Positions 31,918 to 39,116 of a stretch of 64,000 nt of DNA are shown here, one piece after another. The stretch's first letter is position 1; each line of letters begins with the position of its first letter. The notes under the pieces were generated by a model. The model was given only the letters and a program-made list of their open reading frames with translations, searched no databases and had not been told where the DNA came from. The stretch is from positions 1-64,000 of the forward strand of contig JAPPEF010000366.1 of assembly GCA_028875335.1 (NCBI GenBank), written 5' to 3'. This DNA is from Gemmatimonadota bacterium (GTDB taxonomy: Bacteria > Latescibacterota > UBA2968 > UBA8231). The translations under genes and the position numbers were made by a program.

Positions 31918-33189
31918 TCAGTGTCTTTCGATGTCAGCGCCCAAGGCCCGCAGGCGGCGCTCGAGGTGGGCGTGCCCGCGTTCGAGTTGGTAGAGGTTGC
32001 TGATCTCGGTGCAACCCTCGGCCGCTAGACCGGCGAGCACGCAGGCGGCCCCGGCGCGAATGTCCATGGCCTTGACCTTGGCCCCTTTGAGCTGAGCTGG
32101 CCCGTGCACCAACACCAAGTGGTCCTTTTCCGGCGCAAGGCGAGCGCCGAAGGAGCGCAAGGCCTTGACGTGGCCGAGGCGATCTTCGAATACGGTCTCG
32201 CGGATGTAGCTGTCGCCTTTGGCCATGCACGCCAAGGCCGTCATCCCAGGCTGCAGGTCTGTTGGGAAGCCGGGGTAAAAGGTGGTCACTACATTGATCG
32301 GCGACAAGGTTTCCGGCCCGCGCACCCGCATCCACGCCCCTTCCTCTGCCATCTCGACGCCCATTTGCTGTAGTTTGGCTTCAAAGACGTACAGGTGATC
32401 GCGCACCACGCCCTTGAGGACGATGTCGCCGCCGGTAATCGCGCCCGCCATCATCAGGAGGCCGGCGTCGAGGCGATCGTACATGATCGTGTGCTCGGCA
32501 CCTATTAACTCGTCAACTCCCTTGATATGCACCTGCCGCGTACCGACCCCTTCGACTTGAGCACCCATCTTTTGCAGGAGCAACGTGAAATCGACGATCT
32601 CCGGGTCGGAAGCCGCGTTTTCGATTGCGGACTCACCCTCTGCTAGGCAGGACGCCATAACGAGGTTTTCCACTCCGGTATGACTGGGCAAATCGCAGTA
32701 CATAAAGGCACCGGATAGCTGCTTGGCCACCACGTCGATGCCGCCGCCGTTGACGCCTTGGACCTCGGCCCCGAGCCGGGCAAAGCCGCGATAGTGATAG
32801 TCGGTCGGCCGCGAGCCAATCGTGCAGCCGCCGACCTCTTGGATCCAGGCGCGGCCAAAGCGAGCCAACAGCGGACCGACGAAAAGCAGCGAGGCGCGGA
32901 AGCGATTGGTCAAATCCGCGGGAAGCTGGGTTTCTTTGACATCGCGGGTGTCTAGGACGGCCACTTCCTCGGTTGCGTCGTAATCGACGCGCGCGCCGAG
33001 CCGACGCAATACTTCTAGAGCCACCAATACGTCGTTGACCGGGGGGACCCGGTGCAGAACGGTTTGCCCTTCAGTGGCCAACAGCGAAGCGGCCAACATG
33101 GGCAAAGCGGCGTTTTTGGACCCTTGGACCTCGACCTCACCTTGGAGAGGACGTCCGCCGCGCAAGAAAAGAACTTCTGCAGAACTCAT
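31918..33189 (-). CDS. murA: UDP-N-acetylglucosamine 1-carboxyvinyltransferase MurA
   Basis: The first committed enzyme of peptidoglycan synthesis, transferring enolpyruvate from PEP to UDP-GlcNAc in the cytoplasm. ATG 33189 (MSSAEVLFLRGGRPLQGEVE) gives 423 residues, the normal length; the frame extends upstream to 33279 without support. Visible signatures are the substrate loop QGSKNAALPMLAASLL (Lys22-Asn23 pair), RFRASLLFVGPLLARFGRA, and the active-site Cys in EVGGCTIGSRPTDYHYRGF near residue 120. Cys at this site predicts sensitivity to fosfomycin. Confidence 0.97.
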   Translation of the reverse strand: MSSAEVLFLRGGRPLQGEVEVQGSKNAALPMLAASLLATEGQTVLHRVPPVNDVLVALEVLRRLGARVDYDATEEVAVLDTRDVKETQLPADLTNRFRASLLFVGPLLARFGRAWIQEVGGCTIGSRPTDYHYRGFARLGAEVQGVNGGGIDVVAKQLSGAFMYCDLPSHTGVENLVMASCLAEGESAIENAASDPEIVDFTLLLQKMGAQVEGVGTRQVHIKGVDELIGAEHTIMYDRLDAGLLMMAGAITGGDIVLKGVVRDHLYVFEAKLQQMGVEMAEEGAWMRVRGPETLSPINVVTTFYPGFPTDLQPGMTALACMAKGDSYIRETVFEDRLGHVKALRSFGARLAPEKDHLVLVHGPAQLKGAKVKAMDIRAGAACVLAGLAAEGCTEISNLYQLERGHAHLERRLRALGADIERH

Positions 33190-33291
33190 TGCTAATCCTA
33201 GAGTTAAGAGGGCGAGCAAACACACCAAGGGGAGGGGGATATTCCAAATGTAACATTGGGCATTCGGTTCGTCAATCACCCAATGCTCTGC

Positions 33292-33319
33292 TTGACAGAG
33301 AGGGGCGCATCTCTATATT
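33292..33319 (+). promoter_or_regulatory. Candidate sigma-70 promoter of glutaredoxin-like gene
   Basis: TTGACA (33292-33297), 16 bases, TATATT (33314-33319), about 45 bases before the ATG at 33368, which has a GAAAGGA ribosome site. The -35 is perfect, the -10 close to consensus. Confidence 0.6.
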
Positions 33320-33367
33320 CCACCAAACGCAAAATCGTTTCTATCACATGAGAAAGGAATTTCAATC

Positions 33368-33637
33368 ATGGCTGAAGCCCCTCACATCGTCGCCTATCTG
33401 AAGCCGGTTTGCGGCTGGAGCAATAGCGTGCGCATGACCTTCGCTAAATACAGCTTGGCATACGAAGACAAAGACATTATCAACAATCCAGATATTTACG
33501 CTGAGATGGTGCAGAAAAGCGGCCAGCCCCTCTCGCCCTGCGTCGAGATCAACGGCCAGATGTTGGCCGACGTAGATGGCGATGAGGTTGAGGTTTGGAT
33601 GCTTGAAAACGGAGTCGTCGAGCCGGTCTCGGCCTAA
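33368..33637 (+). CDS. Glutaredoxin-like protein with CxxS site
   Basis: An 89-residue thioredoxin-fold protein like the C-terminal glutaredoxin family: IVAYLKPVCGWSNSVRMTFA with the redox site Cys-Gly-Trp-Ser, then YEDKDIINNPDIYAEM, the cis-Pro loop QPLSPCVEINGQML and the DGDEVEVWM end. A single active Cys makes it monothiol-like. An additional Cys follows the loop Pro, close to the active site in the fold, which is not usual. It overlaps the convergent GAF-like gene by four bases. Likely roles are deglutathionylation or iron-sulfur handling; not provable here. Confidence 0.85.
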   Translation: MAEAPHIVAYLKPVCGWSNSVRMTFAKYSLAYEDKDIINNPDIYAEMVQKSGQPLSPCVEINGQMLADVDGDEVEVWMLENGVVEPVSA

Positions 33638-34155
33638 TCGCGCATCCGGCTCAACACGCGCCGCATACCCTCGCACAGGTTGGGTTGCTCGTGGTTGAGC
33701 GGCCCGCTCGCCGCGCGGCGAATCAGCGTCAACGCGCCCCATAGCGGGCCGTCGCCAGCCTGCAGAGGCAACACGTAGCTAAAGCCGATAGACCCGCCTT
33801 CAGCCCCCTCTAGTAGGAAGCGTACTACTCCTGCTGGCAGGGGGCTTTCTTCGTCGGCGCTGGCTTGTCCCACTAGCAACAACGCGGAGTGACCGACCCC
33901 GTCCTGATCGGCGAAGGGGCGCACGCCGTCTTGTTCCAGCACCCGCTGCAGGACTTCAGCTCCTGCGCCGGCCGTGTGGACTACTCCTTGGCCGACTCGC
34001 TCATATACGATGGTGTCCGCCGCTTCGATGCCCAGCAGCAAATCCATGCCTTGGATCACGGCCTCGTCTGAAGACATGGCTTCGAGCGATGTGACGATGT
34101 GGGGAGGAATTTTAGCGGGTTCGGGCATGTTGAACGGGATGATCGAGACGGGCAT
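33634..34155 (-). CDS. GAF-domain-like protein
   Basis: A protein of about 173 residues from ATG 34155 (MPVSIIPFNMPEPAKIPPHI); a longer frame goes to 34176. It has a predicted alpha-beta layout like a GAF sensor: EAADTIVYERVGQGVVHTAG, ALLLVGQASADE, IGFSYVLPLQAGDGPLWGAL and a final helix. The match to GAF is by pattern only and is not certain. No output domain is attached, so it may be a small sensor or redox protein. Convergent with the glutaredoxin-like gene and divergent from the tRNA. Confidence 0.5.
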   Translation of the reverse strand: MPVSIIPFNMPEPAKIPPHIVTSLEAMSSDEAVIQGMDLLLGIEAADTIVYERVGQGVVHTAGAGAEVLQRVLEQDGVRPFADQDGVGHSALLLVGQASADEESPLPAGVVRFLLEGAEGGSIGFSYVLPLQAGDGPLWGALTLIRRAASGPLNHEQPNLCEGMRRVLSRMRD

Positions 34156-34164
34156 GGCGCATCC

Positions 34165-34193
34165 TTGACAATGCAAATGAGGGGGCTTTAATT
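34165..34193 (+). promoter_or_regulatory. Promoter of tRNA-Phe
   Basis: TTGACA (34165-34170), 17 bases, TTAATT (34188-34193), ending 17 bases before the mature tRNA at 34211. A perfect -35 and a G-run just before the -10. Confidence 0.6.
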
Positions 34194-34210
34194 TTAATCT
34201 TTCTTTTGGT

Positions 34211-34286
34211 GGCGCTTTAGCTCAGTAGGTAGAGCAGGAGACTGAAAATCTCTGTGTCCGCGGTTCGATTCCGCGAGGCGCCACCA
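34211..34286 (+). tRNA. tRNA-Phe (GAA)
   Basis: A 76-base cloverleaf. The acceptor GGCGCTT pairs with AGGCGCC, the D arm is GCTCAGTAGGTAGAGC, the anticodon loop CTGAAAA has GAA at positions 34-36, the T arm is CGCGG-TTCGATT-CCGCG, and CCA is encoded. All stems pair. No integrase or duplicated 3' end is seen beside it. Confidence 0.98.
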
Positions 34287-34297
34287 CTATTATAACT

Positions 34298-34327
34298 AGC
34301 CCCTCAGCTTGCACAAGCTGAGGGGCT
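34298..34327 (+). terminator. Strong hairpin after tRNA-Phe
   Basis: AGCCCCTCAGCTTG and its exact complement CAAGCTGAGGGGCT, separated by two bases, make a GC-rich perfect hairpin 12 bases past the tRNA. The following gttgcattt is only weakly T-rich, but the position fits a terminator, perhaps shared with the convergent gene at 34344. Confidence 0.75.
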
Positions 34328-34343
34328 GTTGCATTTGTGCGGT

Positions 34344-35261
34344 TTACCGCGCATCGCCTTCCTCTGCCATGCGCTTGATTTGTCCCCAACTTGCAGACTG
34401 CACTGCCGTGGCGGGAAGCTCGCGCGCTGCGCAGCGAAATCCGACGATGATGTAGGTCACCGAAGGCGGCAGCCCGCCGCGGTCGGTGGCGCGCAGGCGA
34501 TACGGATCGCTGCTCATCGACCCGCCGCGAAGCACTCGGCTGATCCCTGCGTCCGGCCCTTGCGGATCGCGCCCGGGACTTTGCGCGTAGTAATCCTCGC
34601 CGTACCAATCCACCACCCACTCCCAGACATTGCCCCCCATGTCGTAGGCCCCATAGGGAGAAACTCCGCGCTGATAAGAGCCAACCGGGGCCGAGTCGAA
34701 AAAGCCGTCGCTATCGTCGCCGCGACAGCAGCCCTCTTTGCCGTAGTTGGCTCGGCTGCGGTCAATGGAATTGCCCCAGGGATAGATGCGGCCGTCGGTG
34801 CCGCGGGCGGCCTTTTCCCACATGGCCTCGGTCGGCAACTGCATGCTGGCCCAAGTGCAATAGGCACGGGCGCCGTACCACGAAACCTCGGCGACTGGCT
34901 GCTGCTCGGTGCCGGGAATCGGCGCGTATCCCACGTCGTTGTAGAGAATCTGCGCGTCGGGATCTCGCAGATCGAACAGCAGATGCCCTTCCCCATCCGC
35001 GTTGCCGTCGATGTCGTTCAAAAAGGCGGCGTATTGGTCGTTGTTCACTTCGAAACGGTCGATGTAGAAGTCGTCGAGATAGACTTGGTGGACCGGCTGC
35101 TCGTCCGCCCGTCCCTCGACCGATCCCATTGCAAAATAACCGGCGGGGACGTGGACCAACTCGTGCATTGTGCCGGCCGGCGTCTGCACTTGGACTATCT
35201 CTTGGGCTAGAACACCCGGTACCCATACCAAAAAGCACCAGAATGCGCTGCTGCGCGCCAT
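34344..35261 (-). CDS. Exported FGE/SUMF1-like domain protein
   Basis: A 305-residue formylglycine-generating-enzyme-like protein with a signal peptide (cleaved near VLA-QEI). Domain signatures are VHVPAGYFAMGSVEGRADEQ, AEVSWYGARAYCTWASMQLP, TEAMWEKAARGTDGRIYPWG, GAYDMGGNVWEWVVDWYG and SRVLRGGSMSSDPYRLRATD. True enzymes carry two Cys in the last motif (RGGSW-x-C region); here the positions read Ser and Asp, so sulfatase activation is unlikely. Such proteins often act as C-type-lectin-like or structural exported proteins. No sulfatase gene is nearby. Confidence 0.88.
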   Translation of the reverse strand: MARSSAFWCFLVWVPGVLAQEIVQVQTPAGTMHELVHVPAGYFAMGSVEGRADEQPVHQVYLDDFYIDRFEVNNDQYAAFLNDIDGNADGEGHLLFDLRDPDAQILYNDVGYAPIPGTEQQPVAEVSWYGARAYCTWASMQLPTEAMWEKAARGTDGRIYPWGNSIDRSRANYGKEGCCRGDDSDGFFDSAPVGSYQRGVSPYGAYDMGGNVWEWVVDWYGEDYYAQSPGRDPQGPDAGISRVLRGGSMSSDPYRLRATDRGGLPPSVTYIIVGFRCAARELPATAVQSASWGQIKRMAEEGDAR

Positions 35262-35351
35262 ACCTTCTCCGCTATGTGGCCTTTTTCGCCGCGAGTTGTT
35301 GGTTTACTTTCCTAATACATAACTGTCATCTCCCGTTCCAGCAAAAAGAAA

Positions 35352-36617
35352 TTGGTCTCCACTCATCGCGAGGCGCTTGCGCTTTTCAACCGCGACGTGC
35401 GCCTAGTGCTCTTCAGCCAAGCTCTGATCGGCTTTACGATCTTCGGCGGCGTCTATACGGTCCTGCTCAATCTCTATCTCTTGCGCCTAGGCTATGGCCC
35501 CCAAATGATCGGCCAAGTCAACGCCGTTGGCGCGTTGTCGTTTGCCCTCTTGAGCATGCCCGCGGGGCTGTTGGCCAACCGCTGGGGGGCGCGTCGGAGC
35601 ATGATCGTCGGCATGGTGATCGCCGCCTTTGGTTTTGGCTTGTTGCCCCTTGGCGAGTTTGCTCCCCCCTCCTTGCAGCTAACTTGGATCATGGGAGCGT
35701 ATGCTCTCGGCGTCCTTGGCAATACGCTTTTCCTCGTCTGCTCGATTCCCTTCCTGACGCTGATCTGCCCGCCGCGTCTGCGCAACCACGTGTTCTCGAC
35801 TCAGGTGGCGCTGTGGCCGCTGGCGGGTTTTGCCGGTAGTCTGTGCGGCGGCCTGCTGCCCGGCCTGTTCTCCGCGCTCCTCGGTCTGACCGAAGACCAC
35901 CCAGCTCCTTACCGCTATCCGTTGCTATTAGCTGCTGGCGTGCTATTTATCAGTGCCGGTGCTATCGCCGCAACACGCTCCCGTCCGCAGAAACCGCCTG
36001 CTAGGGAACGCGGCGAAGCGACGCCTTTCCCCTTGGCCATCATCCTCGCCTTGAGCTTGGTTACCTTCTTGCAGATGGCTGCGGAAAACAGTCTCCGCGT
36101 CTTCTTCAATGTCTATATGGACGACGGCCTCGGGACCTCCACGGCGCTGATCGGCAGTTTGACTGCCGCCGGCCAGCTCCTAGCCGCCTGTACTGCGCTG
36201 GCCGCTCCTGCGCTCAGTCGGCGTTTCGGCCGGGTGCCGGTGATTACCGGAGGGGCTGGGGCGATGGTGCTGTGCCTCATACCGATGGCCTTGGTCGCCC
36301 ATTGGGCAGTGGCCGGAGCCGCCTGTATGGCCTTGGTCGCCCTCAGCTCGATTCGCCGCTCGGTCTATATCGTCTTTCAGCAGGAACTGGTCCCAGAGCA
36401 CTGGCGGGTGACCATGAGTTCGGCGCTGACTATGGCCTACGGTATCAGCATTGCCGGCGTTTCGCTCGGCGGCGGCTGGATGATCGACGCGCTGGGGTAT
36501 CGGGCGTTGTTTTTGTGCAGTGCCGTTATTACGGCTGCGGGCGTACTTTGCTTTCAGGGGTACTTCCGCGTCCCGCGCGGCGAATACGCCAAACGCCTGA
36601 CAGACGAGCGCGCATGA
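35352..36617 (+). CDS. Major facilitator superfamily transporter
   Basis: A 421-residue membrane protein with about 12 hydrophobic segments. The loop between segments 2 and 3 has the MFS-like AGLLANRWGARRSMIVGMVI motif, and the second half repeats the layout (APALSRRFGRVPVITGGAGA). The start is uncertain: TTG 35352 is the longest, with a weak A-rich upstream; GTG 35398 is possible. Substrate unknown; it sits alone between convergent and tail-to-tail neighbours, with a stop five bases before the end of the 36622 gene. Confidence 0.9.
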   Translation: MVSTHREALALFNRDVRLVLFSQALIGFTIFGGVYTVLLNLYLLRLGYGPQMIGQVNAVGALSFALLSMPAGLLANRWGARRSMIVGMVIAAFGFGLLPLGEFAPPSLQLTWIMGAYALGVLGNTLFLVCSIPFLTLICPPRLRNHVFSTQVALWPLAGFAGSLCGGLLPGLFSALLGLTEDHPAPYRYPLLLAAGVLFISAGAIAATRSRPQKPPARERGEATPFPLAIILALSLVTFLQMAAENSLRVFFNVYMDDGLGTSTALIGSLTAAGQLLAACTALAAPALSRRFGRVPVITGGAGAMVLCLIPMALVAHWAVAGAACMALVALSSIRRSVYIVFQQELVPEHWRVTMSSALTMAYGISIAGVSLGGGWMIDALGYRALFLCSAVITAAGVLCFQGYFRVPRGEYAKRLTDERA

Positions 36618-36621
36618 ATGC

Positions 36622-38397
36622 TTACTTTGCGCCTTCTCTGTGCGGACGCATCACCAATGCTTCATAGGTAATCGGCTCGGATACGCGCTCCATCGTCACC
36701 CCGAAGTGCTCGCGCAAATAATCGAGGGCCACGTCCCAGCCGTCGGAGAAATCGACGTCGATATCTACTGGACGCTCAAAGGGATTGTCTGCTGCTGCGT
36801 CCCATTGCAGCTCGATTTCGTCGAGGTCTTGGTCGTAGCCTTTGACGAGGTCGTTGAGCGCGGCGTATGTGAGCATTCTCTGGATCGCGAACTTGAGTGG
36901 ATATCCTTTAGCGTGGAAAGTGTAGCTTTTGCCACTGCTACTAGTCTGAGATTGAGTCCCAGATTGCTGACTGTCCTGCGGGTTTGTTGGAAACTCGGAG
37001 CCGTCTTGGGTAAAAATCCAGCGCGTCCTAGCGCCCTGCCGTTTTTCTAACTCAGCGACAAAACCAAAGCGGCGGCCGAGGCGCTGGACGCGCTCGGTGG
37101 GGGTTAGGCGATGGTTGTAGGCAATCCGTGCGGAGTAGCGCTGCTTGGCCAGCGCCGAATCCGGGGTCTCCACCCGCATTTTCCCGAGCCCGAGACTCTG
37201 GGCAATTTCGGTCAGTGGAGTGCGATGGAATTCACTGCGCGTGATCCCACTTACTGTGGACGTAGCGAGGTCTTGGATACCCCTGCTTGGATCATCCGAA
37301 GAAGGAAGGACGACTATTGTAGAAGCAGCGTGGCTCTGGGTGCCCTTGCTTGGGTCATCCGAAGGCGGATAGATGATGATATCCATACCGTCCAGTGGCA
37401 TGTAAAACGTCCTGTTCCAAGGCACAAACGGTTCTAGCGTCATATCAAACGGATGTGCTTTGTACGCGGAAAAGGCAAACGGCTGGACCGCATCATCGGC
37501 GACCGCGAAAAGCTCATCCGCCAAGGGCACGTCGTAATCGAGATAGTTCAATTCGCTGACCAACTCCCAGTCCTCTTGGCCCACATCTAGATAAACCCGG
37601 GCTTGGCTAGGCAACCGCGTCTGGGTATCTACTTCGACTTCAAATCGGATGTCCGACGGAGCGTCACTACCCAGCGAGGAGTGCCCCCAGATCGAAAAAA
37701 GCACCGTTGATCCCCGATCCTCGCGTTCAATCTGATAGCTCCGAGTCTCTAGTTGTTCACGCTCGGGCAGCGCTAGTTGCTCGGCGACATCTGCTATGGA
37801 CCATGTGCTTTCTGCGCCGAGATCTCTCCCATACCATACCCCATGCATGTAAACCCGCGCACTCGCATCGTTCACCACGACCTCACGCCGCGCCGCGCCG
37901 GTGCCTACTTCGGCGCGGAAAAAGTGCGGTGCTCTGATCCACTGCTGCATCGGCACCTGTTCTCCCTGCTCTCCGCGGAACCAGCCCTCCACGCGCACGG
38001 AGTGCAGCTTACGCACCTCGGCTACAACTTCGGCCCACGCCGCAGTGCTCCCTTGCCAGAGTACTCCGAACACCACTCCGGCTAGCATGGCGGCCAGTCC
38101 CGACAGGTACACCGGCCGCGGCAGTCGCTGCCAAAATCCCGCTCGCTGCGTTTCGTGCTCGTCCTCCTCCGCGCGGATTGCCTCCAGCGCGTTAGTACGT
38201 GCCGCCGCAAAAAGCGCGTCCGCTGGCTCGGCGGTGCCGATATCAGCACTCAGTTCCAACACGGTACGCACCGCTTCCAAGTCGTCGGCCGCTTCTGGAT
38301 GCTCGGTCAGATAGGTTTCGATCTGTCGCGCTTCCGCAGTTGATAGCTCGCCGCGCACGTAGTCGCTCAGTTTGCCTTCAAATTCGGCTCTGTCCAT
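36622..38397 (-). CDS. Membrane anti-sigma-like regulator with large periplasmic part
   Basis: A 591-residue protein beginning six bases after the ECF sigma gene at 38403. Residues 1-50 look like an anti-sigma domain (LSDYVRGELSTAEARQIETY, LTEHPEAADDLEAVRTVLEL) lacking the zinc Cys residues. A membrane segment is at about 95-117 (VYLSGLAAMLAGVVFGVLWQ). The periplasmic part starts with a beta-rich region (LHSVRVEGWFRG, FFRAEVGTG) like a LolA/RseB-type fold, contains the 21-residue tandem repeat, and ends with ALDYLREHFGVTMERVSEPI, reminiscent of short secretin-N-like or DUF3738-type domains. The position makes it the probable inhibitor of its sigma factor. Confidence 0.7.
   Translation of the reverse strand: MDRAEFEGKLSDYVRGELSTAEARQIETYLTEHPEAADDLEAVRTVLELSADIGTAEPADALFAAARTNALEAIRAEEDEHETQRAGFWQRLPRPVYLSGLAAMLAGVVFGVLWQGSTAAWAEVVAEVRKLHSVRVEGWFRGEQGEQVPMQQWIRAPHFFRAEVGTGAARREVVVNDASARVYMHGVWYGRDLGAESTWSIADVAEQLALPEREQLETRSYQIEREDRGSTVLFSIWGHSSLGSDAPSDIRFEVEVDTQTRLPSQARVYLDVGQEDWELVSELNYLDYDVPLADELFAVADDAVQPFAFSAYKAHPFDMTLEPFVPWNRTFYMPLDGMDIIIYPPSDDPSKGTQSHAASTIVVLPSSDDPSRGIQDLATSTVSGITRSEFHRTPLTEIAQSLGLGKMRVETPDSALAKQRYSARIAYNHRLTPTERVQRLGRRFGFVAELEKRQGARTRWIFTQDGSEFPTNPQDSQQSGTQSQTSSSGKSYTFHAKGYPLKFAIQRMLTYAALNDLVKGYDQDLDEIELQWDAAADNPFERPVDIDVDFSDGWDVALDYLREHFGVTMERVSEPITYEALVMRPHREGAK
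37245..37370. repeat. 63-bp tandem duplication within the anti-sigma-like gene
   Basis: Two diverged 63-bp copies encode PPSDDPSKGTQSHAASTIVV and PSSDDPSRGIQDLATSTVSG. The shared core tgcttgg-tcatccgaag starts at 37284 and 37347. The unit is in frame and lies in a low-complexity linker between the two periplasmic parts. Confidence 0.75.
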
Positions 38398-38402
38398 GGT
38401 GC

Positions 38403-38903
38403 TTAGTCCTTGCAGCCGGCACCCAAATGGGCGCGGATCTTTTTAAGTGCTTTGTACTCGCTGGCTCTGGCCGACTCTTCGCTGCACCCCAGCCGCGCGG
38501 CGATTTCGGCAAAGGGCCAGCCCTCGAAGTTGCGCAGGGCGAAGACCATGCGCTGGCGCTCGGGCAACTCGGCGGCCAAGTCGCGCACCCGGTCCATGAG
38601 TAAGCGGTGCTCGGCGTCTTTGTCAGCATCGACTTGCAGCGCGGGGTCTTCCTCTTCGCAGAGCAGCGCTCGATGTTGATAGCGCCGGATTTTGAAGGCC
38701 GCGTTAGTTGCTACCCGGCAAAGCCATGCCTTGGGGTGGGCGATGAGCTCGCCGCGCACACAGGCGGCGTGGAAGCGCAGGAAGGTTTCTTGGAAGACCT
38801 CCTGCGCCTCATCGGCATTGGCGACGATCTTATAGGCCACCTTGAGCACCAAGCGTCCGTAGTGTTCTACGGCTTCGGCGCTTATGTCGGCTGGTCGGCG
38901 CAA
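38403..38903 (-). CDS. ECF RNA polymerase sigma factor (second)
   Basis: A sigma factor with region 2 (YGRLVLKVAYKIVANADEAQ, EVFQETFLRFHAACVRGELI, AWLCRVATNAAFKIRRYQHR) and region 4 (LPERQRMVFALRNFEGWPFA, EIAARLGCSEESARASEYKA). I place the start at TTG 38903 with a GAGAGG site just upstream, giving 166 residues, a normal ECF length; the open frame extends to 39053 but the added residues look non-coding. A 28-codon ORF with an excellent ribosome site overlaps this start in another frame. Followed after six bases by the anti-sigma-like gene. Confidence 0.9.
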   Translation of the reverse strand: MRRPADISAEAVEHYGRLVLKVAYKIVANADEAQEVFQETFLRFHAACVRGELIAHPKAWLCRVATNAAFKIRRYQHRALLCEEEDPALQVDADKDAEHRLLMDRVRDLAAELPERQRMVFALRNFEGWPFAEIAARLGCSEESARASEYKALKKIRAHLGAGCKD

Positions 38904-38968
38904 AACTTCCTCTCTGTATGGATGTCGATTAGGGCGACATACAGGATGCGAATGGCTAAGGATTGCAT
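38882..38968 (-). CDS. Possible leader peptide overlapping the sigma start
   Basis: ATG 38968 has an AGGAGG site six bases upstream, the best ribosome site in the neighbourhood, and opens 28 codons (MQSLAIRILYVALIDIHTER onward) ending at TAA 38882. The sigma-factor TTG 38903 lies inside it in another frame. It may couple translation of the sigma factor, or mark a frameshift near the true sigma start. Confidence 0.45.
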   Translation of the reverse strand: MQSLAIRILYVALIDIHTERKFCADQPT

Positions 38969-39055
38969 TGAAGCCCTCCTTTGCGGAAGAGGGTGGGTTG
39001 GCCGGTAGCGCGTTTGCCCTATATGACCCACAAGGCGCGATTATGTGAACCACGA

Positions 39056-39087
39056 AAATAAAAAAAACCGCCTAGTTACCTAGGCGG
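39056..39087 (-). terminator. Rho-independent terminator of the surface-protein operon
   Basis: On the minus strand the perfect 9-bp stem ACCGCCTAG/CTAGGCGGT with a four-base loop (39087-39066) is followed by a run of eight T within 39065-39056. It lies 30 bases past the stop of the last surface-cluster gene. Textbook form. Confidence 0.92.
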
Positions 39088-39116
39088 TAGCGCAAATAGC
39101 TTTTGCGGCATGTTCT

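Noticed and set aside
34211..34327. tRNA-Phe as an integration site of a mobile element
   Set aside because: No integrase, no repeated tRNA 3' end and ordinary genes on both sides.
38904..39053. N-terminal extension of the second ECF sigma factor
   Set aside because: The added 50 residues are low in sigma-like features and a TTG with ribosome site gives the normal length.
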